Shown: in pieces, positions 34,891 through 44,010 of the stretch
Layout of the letters: every line of letters starts with the position of its first letter
How positions within the stretch are numbered: the first letter of the stretch is position 1
Assembly: GCF_009362815.1 (NCBI RefSeq)
Contig: NZ_WHNX01000020.1
Span: 1-54,214 of the forward strand
Source of the DNA: Alkalibaculum sporogenes
GTDB lineage: Bacteria; Bacillota; Clostridia; Eubacteriales; Alkalibacteraceae
Direction of reading: 5' to 3'
Length of the DNA: 54,214 bases
The notes under the pieces: model-generated
Database searches by the model: none
Told to the model about the DNA's origin: nothing
Seen by the model: only the letters and a program-made list of their open reading frames with translations
Position numbers and translations under genes: made by a program

Positions 34891-36351
34891 TTAAATTGTA
34901 TCTTCACTTTTACTAATACCTGCAATTTTTTGTGCCAATTTCAGTTTTGCTTCTAAGTTAGCATCTCTTAGCATCATAACCTTTTGCGCTTGAGGGGGTC
35001 CTGCACCATGCATTGCTTCCACAGAAGCCGTTCCTCCACTAAGAGTTTCAACTAACCTTAAAAGTCTTTGTTTTTCATTAGTTGATATTGTAGGAATTCC
35101 TCTTAAATATTTTTCTAAAAGAGGTCCTATTTCAGGATGAATAAAATCTGCCTCTGAAGGTAAAGTTGCCAGGATGCCACCACATATATCATGTGCCAAT
35201 CTGTTTACTTCATAAATGAATTTTGTAGTATTCAGTTTAGTTACATTTGCAAGCATAGTATTTGCTATGTATGCTCCCGAGCTAGTCTTTCGTCCTTCAT
35301 TCGAACAAGCAATTGAGGATGCATATAAAGTCTCTGATAGGTGAATCATCTCACCAATTTTATCTTTTATATGAGATGCTTTTTCTACTCCATTTGCTTT
35401 TGCAATACCATACGTTGCACCTATTAATACATCACATATTCCACCCTTGCATGCACCATAATTTTGTCTGTGTGACGTAGCGAATGCTTCAACAAACATA
35501 CCTGCAAATTCATATTCCTTATACATATATACATCTTCCCAAGGTATAAAAACATCGTCAAATATCGCTATACATTCTCCGCCTACACATGCATATTGTG
35601 CATTCCCTTTATCAATATCACCTTTTTCGAGTTTTCTCGAGTCATTTGTCTGTCTACCAAAAATATACGTTATTCCAGGTGTATCCACTGGACATGAAAA
35701 TACTAATGCATAATCTTTTGATGCTTCCTTCATATTCTCAGTTGGGAATACCATCATCTCATGAGCACCTGTAACACCTGTTAAATGTGCTTTTGCTCCT
35801 CTTACTATTATTCCATCCTCTCTTTCTTCAATAGCATGTACAAATAAGTCAGGGTCTGCTTGTTCATTTGATTTTTTACTCCTATCACCTTTAACATCAG
35901 TCATTGCTCCAATTGTAACTAGGTTGTAATCTTGAACATATGATAGGAATTTGTTAAATCTTTCATGATAATCCGTGCCATACTTTTGATCAATTTCATA
36001 TGTAACAATGTATGTAGCATTTAATGCATCCATACCAGCGCAACGTTGTATGCAGCATGCCGTTTGCTGATTTAATACTCTTAACATCTTTGCTTTTTTT
36101 ACTAAATCATCCGTGCTCTGATGAATATGATTAAATCTACTTATGTCTTTCCCACTTATATGAGATTTAACCTTAGGTGCAAGTTCATATGTTTTAGCTA
36201 CTGCATTGACATGTGGAAAAAACAAAGGATGATCAGCAATTTCACTATTTTTTTCACCAAATGCCCAAATTTCTGTTCCCATATCTCTAATACTTTGAAA
36301 ATATTCCTCCGAAGTTAAAATTGGTCTCGTAATTGACTTTACTTTACTCAT
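34891..36351 (-). CDS. abfD: 4-hydroxybutyryl-CoA dehydratase/vinylacetyl-CoA isomerase-type flavoprotein
   Basis: 486 residues from the ATG at 36351 (AGGAGG six bases upstream). The four ligands of the catalytic [4Fe-4S] cluster of AbfD are present at matching spacing: C100 and C104 in CCIQRC, H294 and C301 in HRQNYGAC. FAD-binding segments of the acyl-CoA dehydrogenase-like fold surround them. Known AbfD converts 4-hydroxybutyryl-CoA to crotonyl-CoA by a radical mechanism and is oxygen-sensitive. First gene of the operon abfD-crotonase-lipoyl-E2-lpd-ptb-buk, with a sigma-54 promoter 51 bases upstream. A related but different hydroxyacyl-CoA substrate is possible. Confidence 0.88.
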   Translation of the reverse strand: MSKVKSITRPILTSEEYFQSIRDMGTEIWAFGEKNSEIADHPLFFPHVNAVAKTYELAPKVKSHISGKDISRFNHIHQSTDDLVKKAKMLRVLNQQTACCIQRCAGMDALNATYIVTYEIDQKYGTDYHERFNKFLSYVQDYNLVTIGAMTDVKGDRSKKSNEQADPDLFVHAIEEREDGIIVRGAKAHLTGVTGAHEMMVFPTENMKEASKDYALVFSCPVDTPGITYIFGRQTNDSRKLEKGDIDKGNAQYACVGGECIAIFDDVFIPWEDVYMYKEYEFAGMFVEAFATSHRQNYGACKGGICDVLIGATYGIAKANGVEKASHIKDKIGEMIHLSETLYASSIACSNEGRKTSSGAYIANTMLANVTKLNTTKFIYEVNRLAHDICGGILATLPSEADFIHPEIGPLLEKYLRGIPTISTNEKQRLLRLVETLSGGTASVEAMHGAGPPQAQKVMMLRDANLEAKLKLAQKIAGISKSEDTI

Positions 36352-36401
36352 AATAATCCTCCTAATTTTTAATTTTAACATTTAACTTTCTAACTATTTA
36401 T

Positions 36402-36419
36402 TAGCAAAATTCATGCCAA
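36402..36419 (-). promoter_or_regulatory. Sigma-54 promoter of the abfD operon
   Basis: Minus strand TTGGCATGAATTTTGCTA, perfect -24 and -12 blocks. The start is near 36392, about 40 bases before the ATG at 36351. Confidence 0.88.
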
Positions 36420-36567
36420 ACTATTACTCCACTGATATAAATTTGATAAAACACAATGAAAACTACAATTTGAATGCTTTTAAATGCATTTATGTCAGTT
36501 TTATATATTTATAATAGAGTTAGTTTTTATAAAAACTTTCCACAAAACTATATATATTTGGTATACT

Positions 36568-36586
36568 GTGTATATAATATATACTT
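36568..36586. promoter_or_regulatory. Upstream activator site (GTGTATA-N5-TATACTT), overlapping the activator's own promoter
   Basis: The left arm is perfect; the right arm has TT for AC at its end. Its centre is 173 bases from the -12 of the abfD promoter, about four helical turns more than the 130 seen elsewhere. It lies directly after a possible -10 (TATACT, 36562-36567) and just before the ribosome site of the activator gene, so binding would also shut down the activator's own transcription. Confidence 0.65.
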
Positions 36587-36609
36587 TAATTGAAAGGAGC
36601 ACTCAAGAT

Positions 36610-38031
36610 ATGATTAGTAATGTAAACTTAAACGAAGCACAAAATATAATTAATCAGGATTGTTTTACTAATGAAAGTATACTATTGAAAATATTAAGTA
36701 ACATCCCAGAAGCTATTATAGTTATAGATATAAACACGAAAATTTGTTTTATAAATGATGCATATTGCAGATTGTTTAAAAAAGATAAACAAGAAATTAT
36801 TGGACGACTATTATCAAAATTCGAGCCTCTTGCAAGAATTCATGACGTTCTAAAAAATGGAGAACCAATGGTTGGAGATATTTCTCATATTCATTCAGCA
36901 AATATTGACGTTGTTGCAGATATAATGCCATTATTCTATAATGGAACGCTTATTGGTGCAGTTGCAAATATGAAAAATGTTACCGATATAATACATATGC
37001 AAATAGAACTCGACCATTTTAAATCTTTAACTCAATTTTTAAAAGAAGAATTATATAATAACAATAGTGATAACCTTCCTGATTCTTTTAAACATCTTGC
37101 AAGGCAAAACAAAACTTTCGTGAACATATTAAAGATTGCATCAAAAGTAGCTTCTACTGATGCTTCCGTATTTATTGACGGAGAAAGTGGAGTAGGCAAA
37201 GAAGTTATGGCTCAAGCAATACACTCTAGTAGTAAACGGTCCTCAGGTCCATTTATAAAAATCAATTGTTCTGCTATCCCTGAATCTCTTATTGAGAGTG
37301 AACTCTTTGGGTATCAATCAGGAGCATTCACTGGCGCCAATTCTAATGGACGAATAGGAAGATTTGAATCAGCAAATGGGGGTACAGTTTTTCTTGATGA
37401 AATTGGTGAAATGAGCCTAAGTATGCAAGTAAAGTTTTTACGTGTATTGCAAGAAAAGGAAATTGAACGAGTGGGAAGTAATAAAAAAATCAAACTTGAT
37501 TTTAGATTAATATCCGCAACAAACAGAAACCTTGAAAAGATGATTGAGGATGGAACATTTAGATTAGATTTATTCTATCGAATCAACGTGGTTCCGCTAA
37601 GAATACCCCCTCTCCGTGATCGAAAAGAAGATATTCCTTATTATGCTAATCTTTTTTTAGAAGAAATGTGTGCTACTTACAATAAAGAGTTAACATTCTC
37701 TCCTGAGGTGCTTCGTATATTTTCAAATTATGAATGGCCAGGAAATATAAGGGAATTAAAAAATATTGTGGAACAACTTGCAATTCTATGTTCCGAAGAT
37801 ATAATCACTTCGGAATTTTTATCATCAAAATTTGACAAACAGATTGGTTCTCAATATATTGGAAATTCATCTAATCTCCCTCTAAATAAATTAATCGAAA
37901 AAGTAGAACGAGAAGCAATAATCTCAGCATTACAGTGTACTAATAATAACAAAACTCATGCTATAGAGATGCTAGGTATTTCAAGAAGAGGTTTTTATCA
38001 AAAATTAGAGAAATATAATATTAAAACGTAA
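36610..38031 (+). CDS. Sigma-54-dependent transcriptional activator with PAS sensor
   Basis: 473 residues from the ATG at 36610 (AAAGGAG ten bases upstream; the frame is open 42 codons further but without a site). PAS domain at about 25-120, AAA+ domain at about 165-400 with intact Walker A GESGVGKE, sigma-54 loop GAFTGA, Walker B VFLDEIGEM, sensor FRLDLFYR, then a Fis-type helix-turn-helix (THAIEMLGISRRGFYQKL). It is transcribed away from the abfD operon and located at the centre of five sigma-54 promoters. It most likely binds the four 19-bp dyads and senses a small molecule through PAS, as AcoR and BkdR-type activators do. Confidence 0.92.
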   Translation: MISNVNLNEAQNIINQDCFTNESILLKILSNIPEAIIVIDINTKICFINDAYCRLFKKDKQEIIGRLLSKFEPLARIHDVLKNGEPMVGDISHIHSANIDVVADIMPLFYNGTLIGAVANMKNVTDIIHMQIELDHFKSLTQFLKEELYNNNSDNLPDSFKHLARQNKTFVNILKIASKVASTDASVFIDGESGVGKEVMAQAIHSSSKRSSGPFIKINCSAIPESLIESELFGYQSGAFTGANSNGRIGRFESANGGTVFLDEIGEMSLSMQVKFLRVLQEKEIERVGSNKKIKLDFRLISATNRNLEKMIEDGTFRLDLFYRINVVPLRIPPLRDRKEDIPYYANLFLEEMCATYNKELTFSPEVLRIFSNYEWPGNIRELKNIVEQLAILCSEDIITSEFLSSKFDKQIGSQYIGNSSNLPLNKLIEKVEREAIISALQCTNNNKTHAIEMLGISRRGFYQKLEKYNIKT

Positions 38032-38064
38032 GGAGGTCAAGTAAACAGTGGAAATAATAAGAAA

Positions 38065-38118
38065 ATGCCTCTTATAGCAGATAGTCATATTAATCAAACT
38101 TTCTGCTATAAGAGGCAT
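38065..38118. terminator. Hairpin between convergent activator and E1 beta genes
   Basis: 17-bp perfect stem (38065-38081 with 38102-38118) with a 20-base loop, placed between two convergent stop codons (38031 and 38163). Likely a bidirectional terminator, although T runs are short. Confidence 0.7.
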
Positions 38119-38162
38119 ATATTCGTAGATGAAACCACCTTTTATGGATGGGTGGTCGTTAT

Positions 38163-39137
38163 TTATTCGTTAACCAACTTTTTTACAGCTTCTTTAATTT
38201 GTTGCTTTGATACAATTACTTGTTCTTCAAGTTTAAAGAAAGGTATTGGTATTGATGGTGCTCCCAATCTTAAAGGTGCTGATTTTAAGTCATGGTATGC
38301 TTCTTCAGCTACCATAGATGCAATTTCACCTCCTACTCCATACTTTTTAGGTGCATCGTGAACAACTAAAAATCTCCCTGTTTTTTTAACAGACTCCAAT
38401 ATTGTCGCCTTATCTAAAGGAATCAAGGTTCTTGGATCAATCACTTCTACGCTGATCCCAAATTCTTCTTCCAACTCTTGAGCGGCTTCCATAGCTACCA
38501 TATAACATCTCTGCCATGCTACGATTGTGACATCTCTCCCTTCCCTTGCTACTCTTGCTTTGCCAAAAGGAATTGTATATTCACCATCTGGTACATCACC
38601 ATTTATATACATTACAGATTTATGTGTAAGATAAACTACAGGATCATTATCTCGTATCGCTGTTTTTAATAGGCCTTTAGCATCTGATGCTATTGAGGGG
38701 ACTACAAGTTTTAATCCAGGTACATTTGCAATCCATGCTTCAACACATTGTGAATGCACACTACCTGAGCCATCTATAGTCCCTTGAAAACTTATCAGAG
38801 TCATGGGTGCTGATGCTTTACCTGCAGACTGAAATCTTATCTTTGGAGCTTCATTGCATATCGGGTCAAATGCTAGGGAAATAAAATCAGCATACATTAA
38901 TTCACAAATGGGTCTCATACCTGCAGTCGCCATACCAAGAGCTGCTGCAACAATAAGATTTTCAGCGATTGGCATCTCTATTACTCTTTCTTTCCCATAT
39001 ATGGGGAATAGACCATTTTTAAAAAATGTCCCCCCAAACTTTCCTATATCTTCTCCCATATATACTATGTTTTTGTCTGCTTCCATTTCTTCCTGAACAG
39101 CTTGTGCCATTGCAGACATATATAACATTTTACTCAT
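38163..39137 (-). CDS. 2-oxoacid (acetoin or branched-chain type) dehydrogenase E1 beta
   Basis: 324 residues, the transketolase pyrimidine and C-terminal domains. MGEDIGKFGG near 27, the beta-subunit ELMYADFISLAFDPICNEA near 79, and the E1 beta end LEEQVIVSKQQI. Its ATG overlaps the E1 alpha stop (ATGA). It forms the heterotetramer with E1 alpha that decarboxylates a 2-oxoacid, or cleaves acetoin, using thiamine diphosphate. Notably it is in a separate operon from its E2 and E3 but under the same type of sigma-54 promoter. Confidence 0.9.
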   Translation of the reverse strand: MSKMLYMSAMAQAVQEEMEADKNIVYMGEDIGKFGGTFFKNGLFPIYGKERVIEMPIAENLIVAAALGMATAGMRPICELMYADFISLAFDPICNEAPKIRFQSAGKASAPMTLISFQGTIDGSGSVHSQCVEAWIANVPGLKLVVPSIASDAKGLLKTAIRDNDPVVYLTHKSVMYINGDVPDGEYTIPFGKARVAREGRDVTIVAWQRCYMVAMEAAQELEEEFGISVEVIDPRTLIPLDKATILESVKKTGRFLVVHDAPKKYGVGGEIASMVAEEAYHDLKSAPLRLGAPSIPIPFFKLEEQVIVSKQQIKEAVKKLVNE

Positions 39138-40138
39138 ATTAATCCCTCCATTGGACTTGCATATGTAAATTCAGGTTTAATTATATCTTGTATAGAAGGT
39201 TTATTTGCTGGATTCTGCATTTTTTCATAAACCATATCACATGCTCCCGTAATCATTTTTCTAGTTTCAACCTTAATAATATCCATTTCATCCTGTGTCA
39301 ATATATTTCTTTGAATCAACACTTTTTCATAATTTAATATAGGATCTGGATGTTTCAATAACATTTGTTCGTGAAAAGATTTATCTCGGTAGTCGGCAGT
39401 ATCTCCTGCAAAATGCCCTTGCCTTCTATAAGTAACTGCTTCAATCATAGTAGGAGTTGAAGATATCCTCGCTCTATCTAATGCTATATCCATTATTTCA
39501 CGCATAGCTAGAATATCATTTCCGTTTACAGTTATTGAGTCCATACCTAACCCTTTCGCTCTATCTGAAAGGGCTTCTGTCCCTACATATACATCTTGTG
39601 TTGTCGTCATAGCAAATGCATTATTTTCAACAACATATACAATTGGAAGTTTTTGAACAACAGCCCAATTCATTGCCTCATACACAGCACCTTGGTTATA
39701 TGTTCCATCCCCCATCAACTGAACCATAGCTTTACCTGTTTTCATATATTTCAAAGCAAATGCAAAACCTGTGGCAATTGGACAACCTTGTCCAAGTACA
39801 CCAGGATTTGGAATAAATCCCTTATCAAGAAGAGTCAAATGAGGGTCTCCTGAAATCCCCATATTATAGCCGTCTTTAATTCCAACCTGCTCGGCTAAGT
39901 ACTTATAAATATCTAGTCTATGTAAGTGTAGCGGTCTACATCTATGAGATGGCATAAAGGGCTCATTTTCTCTTAAAGCATGAGCTGCTGCAGTACCTAT
40001 TGCTTCTTGTCCCGTACTGAAATGAAACATACTATACAGCCTGCCTTTTTGATTTTCTTCCCATAATACATCATCATAAATTCTTCCTAAAACCATAGTC
40101 TTGTACATCGAAATAAGTTCATTATTTGTATACTTCAT
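39134..40138 (-). CDS. 2-oxoacid (acetoin or branched-chain type) dehydrogenase E1 alpha
   Basis: 334 residues from the ATG at 40138 (GAGGAG five bases upstream; an ATG at 40159 lacks one). The ThDP motif runs from GDGTYNQG near 160 to VVENNAFAM, 30 residues in the expected GDG-N-NN layout. The region HFSTGQEAIG is typical of the family. The stretch around 60-105 (HRCRPLHLHRLD, GISGDPHLTLLDKG) differs clearly from standard pyruvate dehydrogenase alpha, which hints at an unusual substrate. The phosphorylation loop region keeps YRRQGHFAGD. Confidence 0.88.
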   Translation of the reverse strand: MKYTNNELISMYKTMVLGRIYDDVLWEENQKGRLYSMFHFSTGQEAIGTAAAHALRENEPFMPSHRCRPLHLHRLDIYKYLAEQVGIKDGYNMGISGDPHLTLLDKGFIPNPGVLGQGCPIATGFAFALKYMKTGKAMVQLMGDGTYNQGAVYEAMNWAVVQKLPIVYVVENNAFAMTTTQDVYVGTEALSDRAKGLGMDSITVNGNDILAMREIMDIALDRARISSTPTMIEAVTYRRQGHFAGDTADYRDKSFHEQMLLKHPDPILNYEKVLIQRNILTQDEMDIIKVETRKMITGACDMVYEKMQNPANKPSIQDIIKPEFTYASPMEGLI

Positions 40139-40185
40139 ATAATCTCCTCGCTTAAACATATTTTTAACTTATAATATTCACATTT

Positions 40186-41259
40186 CTATTCAGCAATTTT
40201 TAATATTACTTTTATAGATTCTTTAGTATTTTTTGCAACTTCAAATGCTTCCTGTATTTGTTCTAAGTTAAACTCATGTGATATAAGTTTGTCACCATCT
40301 ATCTCTTTGTTAGCTAACATTCTCACAGATTCTGCAAAATTTCCTGAAAGACCACTGAATATTTTTGGGTTTTTGAGTAGTATCCAATTTGGATCAATTG
40401 TTGCTAATTCTGTTGCAGTACCAGCAATACAAATTTTTCCACCAACTCTTACCATTTCAAATGCCTGCCTGAACGTTGTAGGAACACCAGCTGCTTCGAT
40501 TACAATATCTGCCATGCCACCTTCCTTCGGTCCATAATGATAGGCATAAATTCCATTACCCCATAAATTAATTATCCAATCCATAGGATCTCCATCTAAA
40601 GGACTGAAAGCATGATCTGCACCCATTTCAATAGCTTTTGCTAATCTGGTTTTTGATCTATTAATGACTGCAACTTCCGCTCCCTTTGCTTTCGCAGCTG
40701 CGATCGCACCTAATCCAATAATTCCAGCGCCTAATACTAATACTTTATCACCTTTTTTAACTTCTATAGCATCTACATTGCCTACTCCAACCGAAATAGG
40801 CTCTGCAAGAGATCCAACTCTGTCATCTAATTTATTAGGTAATTTATATACATTAAAATTCAATCTAGCATTTTTAATAACCACAAATTCTGCAAAAGCA
40901 CCTTGCTCATAAAAACCAATACCTGTTTTAACAATGTTTGGACAATCCCATAAACCATTTTTGCACCACCAGCATTCACCGCAGAAATCGATATTCAAAC
41001 CCATTACTCTGTCTCCAACTTCAAGAACTTCAACTTCATTACCTTTTTCAACTATTTCTCCGCTAAATTCATGCCCGATAATAAATGGGAATTCCTTTAA
41101 ACCAAAGCCAGTATCAAAAATATGTACATCGCTACCACATATTGCTGAATATTTGACTCTTACCAAAATGTCTTTAGACCCATATTTTGGTATGGGAACG
41201 GTTTCAATCGTAAACCGTCCAATTTCCTGCAATACAGCACATTTCATATTTCCTTCCAT
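40186..41259 (-). CDS. Zinc-dependent medium-chain alcohol dehydrogenase
   Basis: 357 residues. Catalytic zinc residues are in AICGSDVH and GHEFSGEI; the structural zinc cysteines are in CGECWWCKNGLWDC near 95-108; the NAD motif is LGAGIIGLGA near 178. It resembles 2,3-butanediol, sorbitol and threonine dehydrogenases. AGGAGG lies nine bases before the first ATG; a second ATG at codon 5 has its own weaker site. First gene of an operon with E1 alpha and beta, under a sigma-54 promoter. It likely makes the keto substrate of the E1 enzyme from a hydroxy compound. Confidence 0.88.
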   Translation of the reverse strand: MEGNMKCAVLQEIGRFTIETVPIPKYGSKDILVRVKYSAICGSDVHIFDTGFGLKEFPFIIGHEFSGEIVEKGNEVEVLEVGDRVMGLNIDFCGECWWCKNGLWDCPNIVKTGIGFYEQGAFAEFVVIKNARLNFNVYKLPNKLDDRVGSLAEPISVGVGNVDAIEVKKGDKVLVLGAGIIGLGAIAAAKAKGAEVAVINRSKTRLAKAIEMGADHAFSPLDGDPMDWIINLWGNGIYAYHYGPKEGGMADIVIEAAGVPTTFRQAFEMVRVGGKICIAGTATELATIDPNWILLKNPKIFSGLSGNFAESVRMLANKEIDGDKLISHEFNLEQIQEAFEVAKNTKESIKVILKIAE

Positions 41260-41309
41260 TTAATAAAACCTCCTAAATTTATTATAATTCAAAGATACAT
41301 AATAATATA

Positions 41310-41327
41310 TAGCAAATATTATGCCAA
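41310..41327 (-). promoter_or_regulatory. Sigma-54 promoter of the alcohol dehydrogenase-E1 operon
   Basis: Minus strand TTGGCATAATATTTGCTA. The start is near 41300, about 40 bases before the ATG at 41259. Confidence 0.88.
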
Positions 41328-41431
41328 ATATCGTAATTTAAAGGTATTCAATTTTTTCTTTACTAATTGGATGTTAATTACTATTATTCTTTTACAAAAA
41401 CCATGTAAATTTATATATAATACCAAAATTA

Positions 41432-41450
41432 TTGTTTATTATATATACAC
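41432..41450. promoter_or_regulatory. Shared upstream activator site for two divergent sigma-54 promoters
   Basis: TTGTTTA-N5-TATACAC, six of seven positions of the left arm matching the consensus. Its centre is 129 bases from the -12 of the leftward promoter and 123 from that of the rightward one (41551-41568), so a single site can serve both. Confidence 0.7.
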
Positions 41451-41550
41451 TTTTTATGTAATCTCTTGATTATATACAATTTATTTTTAATTTTATATAT
41501 TTCACTTCCGAAGAATTCAACATTTTGGCTTAATTTTTAAAATGTATTAC

Positions 41551-41568
41551 TTGGCATATATCTTGCTA
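41551..41568 (+). promoter_or_regulatory. Sigma-54 promoter of the EmrB/QacA-type MFS gene
   Basis: TTGGCATATATCTTGCTA on the plus strand, fifth member of the identical set. The start is near 41579, leaving a leader of about 100 bases. Confidence 0.87.
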
Positions 41569-41675
41569 TGCTATTAATAGGTACATTTGTTAGTAACGAT
41601 ATTATATTCATTGGAGGTGTTTCTTTATAATAATGTTTTATTATAGTTTTAAAATAAAAAAATGAGGTGAATTTT

Positions 41676-43103
41676 ATGAATGAAATTGGAAATAATAGTG
41701 TATTAGAAAATGTTAACATTGAAGTTAAGGCTAGCTTACGAGCATTAGTAGCAATTGGCATATTTATATGTATGTTGAGTAACAATTTTATTGGTACAGC
41801 CTTTGGTACTGCATTACCTAAAATGTTAGAGTCACTAGCAGTAACTCAGATGAATTTTATCGGATTATTGTTTACCCTAAGTATTTTAGTTACCGCTGTG
41901 TTTACTCCCATGGCAGCAAACATCAGTAAAAGAATTGGCAGAAAAAAATTATTCCTTATTGGTAGCATAATAAACGTGATATCAATTATACTTATGTATT
42001 TTTCATCAACACTCTTCACAATGATTGCATCACGAGGTCTCCAAGGTTTTGGATCTGCATTTATTTTTGCCACCGGACTAAGTTTAATAGGAGATGTTTT
42101 CCCAGCTTCTCAAAGAGCTAAGTGGTTAAGTGGATATGGAGTAATAACTTCAGTTGGATCTTTGGGCGGTCCATTAATTGCAGGTCTATTGGTAGATTAT
42201 TATAATTGGAGATCGATTTTTCTTATTGCTATTCTAGTTGGATTAATCGGAACATTTATGGTCAGTTATTCATTACCTAAAGATATAGTAACTAATGAAG
42301 ATGTTAAATCTAAATTTGACTACCTAGGAAGTCTAACCTTTGGATTATCGCTCGCATTTATTTTAGGTGTTTGCATCACAGGTGGTACCTTTTTTCAGTG
42401 GATGAGCGTAACAACATTTTTACTTATTGGGGTTGGACTTATCCTACTACTCGCATTCATAAAAATTGAGAAAAATTCTACTTCTCCAATACTACCACTA
42501 GAAATGTTTAAATATAATGTGTTTACAATTTGTGTTATTTGTGTATGTCTTAATACTATAGCGACTATGGCAGTAACGACCTATCTCCCATACTTTATAC
42601 AGGCCGTAATGCTAAAATCAGCAACGGTATCTGGAAGCATGGTAGCAACATTATCGTTGCTTTCCATGATATTAGGACCAATTATAGGACAAATTGTTGC
42701 TAGAACAGGAAAATTCAAATTTATGACTATTTTAGCTACTGTGTTTGTAGCCGTTCCATCTTTAGTAATCTCAACATTTTCACCTACAACTACCTTGCTA
42801 TATGCGTGGGTTGTAATAGCATCAATTGGTATCAACTCAGGAATAACTCAATTTATTTATACTGCTGCAGTACAAAACGGCGTTCCAAATAATAAAATTT
42901 CTTTAGCAACAGGTGGAACACAACTTGGTGTAGTAATAGGTGCAATGCTCGGGATAGCCTTTACGGGTATTATAATGACTTCTATGCCTGATTTATCTAT
43001 CTCACTACCATTTATGTTTAGGTTTTCAGCAATAGTGGCTATCATTGGCGGAATATTACTTTTATTCTTAAAAGAATCACACCAAGAAGTTTTAAGTAAG
43101 TAA
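41676..43103 (+). CDS. MFS transporter of the EmrB/QacA (DHA2) type
   Basis: 475 residues from the ATG at 41676 (GAGGTGA six bases upstream; a GTG at 41667 overlaps it). Fourteen predicted membrane segments. The loop motif NISKRIGRKKLFLIG and the antiporter motif GPLIAGLLVDYYNWRSIF are characteristic of DHA2 drug:proton antiporters. Its sigma-54 promoter and shared activator site tie it to the catabolic regulon rather than to drug efflux. It may export an acidic product or a toxic intermediate, or import substrate. Confidence 0.87.
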   Translation: MNEIGNNSVLENVNIEVKASLRALVAIGIFICMLSNNFIGTAFGTALPKMLESLAVTQMNFIGLLFTLSILVTAVFTPMAANISKRIGRKKLFLIGSIINVISIILMYFSSTLFTMIASRGLQGFGSAFIFATGLSLIGDVFPASQRAKWLSGYGVITSVGSLGGPLIAGLLVDYYNWRSIFLIAILVGLIGTFMVSYSLPKDIVTNEDVKSKFDYLGSLTFGLSLAFILGVCITGGTFFQWMSVTTFLLIGVGLILLLAFIKIEKNSTSPILPLEMFKYNVFTICVICVCLNTIATMAVTTYLPYFIQAVMLKSATVSGSMVATLSLLSMILGPIIGQIVARTGKFKFMTILATVFVAVPSLVISTFSPTTTLLYAWVVIASIGINSGITQFIYTAAVQNGVPNNKISLATGGTQLGVVIGAMLGIAFTGIIMTSMPDLSISLPFMFRFSAIVAIIGGILLLFLKESHQEVLSK

Positions 43104-44010
43104 AACATTATATATTAAAAATGTATATAAATGAGTTCTTTTATCTTGATGTTCAAATTGCATAAACACATTATACTTTAATGATATAATATCTCATTGT
43201 TTCTCTCTGCAGATCTTCTACACGAGACTATTTTATACCTTCTTAGAATAGGACAACGGTAATTTCTGTTGTATAAACAAATGTATATATTTGTGTATAA
43301 GAGTAACTGAGTGATTTATAAAATCCAGATTATAATCGAAATTTACAAAAATAAGCTAATGATATATTATAATAATCTTCAAACAAATGTACTCACTTCG
43401 TTAAATAAATAATTTAAGAACTATAGAGGACTGAATTCTATGATGAATGGGGTTTAGTCTTAGTATATCACTATAAAAAATAAGGTTTGTAAAAAATAAA
43501 AACAAATAGCTTTCTATTTGGCAAATCCATTAGCAATGTGGGTATTTTTAAGTTCTTAACCCTTACGTCCTTATCAGCACAGTATATGCTTTTATTTATT
43601 ACTTCATTTTCTTCTACTATTTTTGCTTGTTTTTTAGTATCTCATACGCACTTATCAAGAATTCCTTTGTCACTGATGCAAAAGTTTTCCTGTTGTCTGA
43701 AGACCTCTGAGAAATTCTTCATAAATATGATTAAAAGCAAGACTTTGCTCAATTTTTTCTGAACTATTTCATTAATAAGATTAATAAGTTGTCTAAGATA
43801 AATTCCGTTTTTCATATAGTTACATGATGACTAAAATGCTGTATAACTTGGTTGACCTTGGTGTAGATGTACCAGTAGCTAAATTTTTAGAAGCAATTAA
43901 AAAATAAGAATGTAACATTAGTTGCTTTTGGCTTCGACAGGAAATTTTGATAATTTAGAATACTAACTTTCCGTATTAAGACAAAACCTAAAATTAAATG
44001 GAGGTATAAT
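43104..44010. other. Intergenic region with possible gene debris
   Basis: About 900 bases without an intact gene. The minus strand around 43540-43760 shows broken coding-like stretches, and a 27-codon plus-strand fragment (LVDLGVDVPVAKFLEAIKK) ends near 43907. I recognise neither. AGGAGG-like GGAGGT at 43999 serves the next gene. Confidence 0.4.

Noticed and set aside
43538-43762. Plus-strand 74-codon frame in the gap after the DHA2 transporter
   Set aside because: Composition is that of an antisense frame and there is no ribosome site. The minus strand looks more coding-like but is broken.
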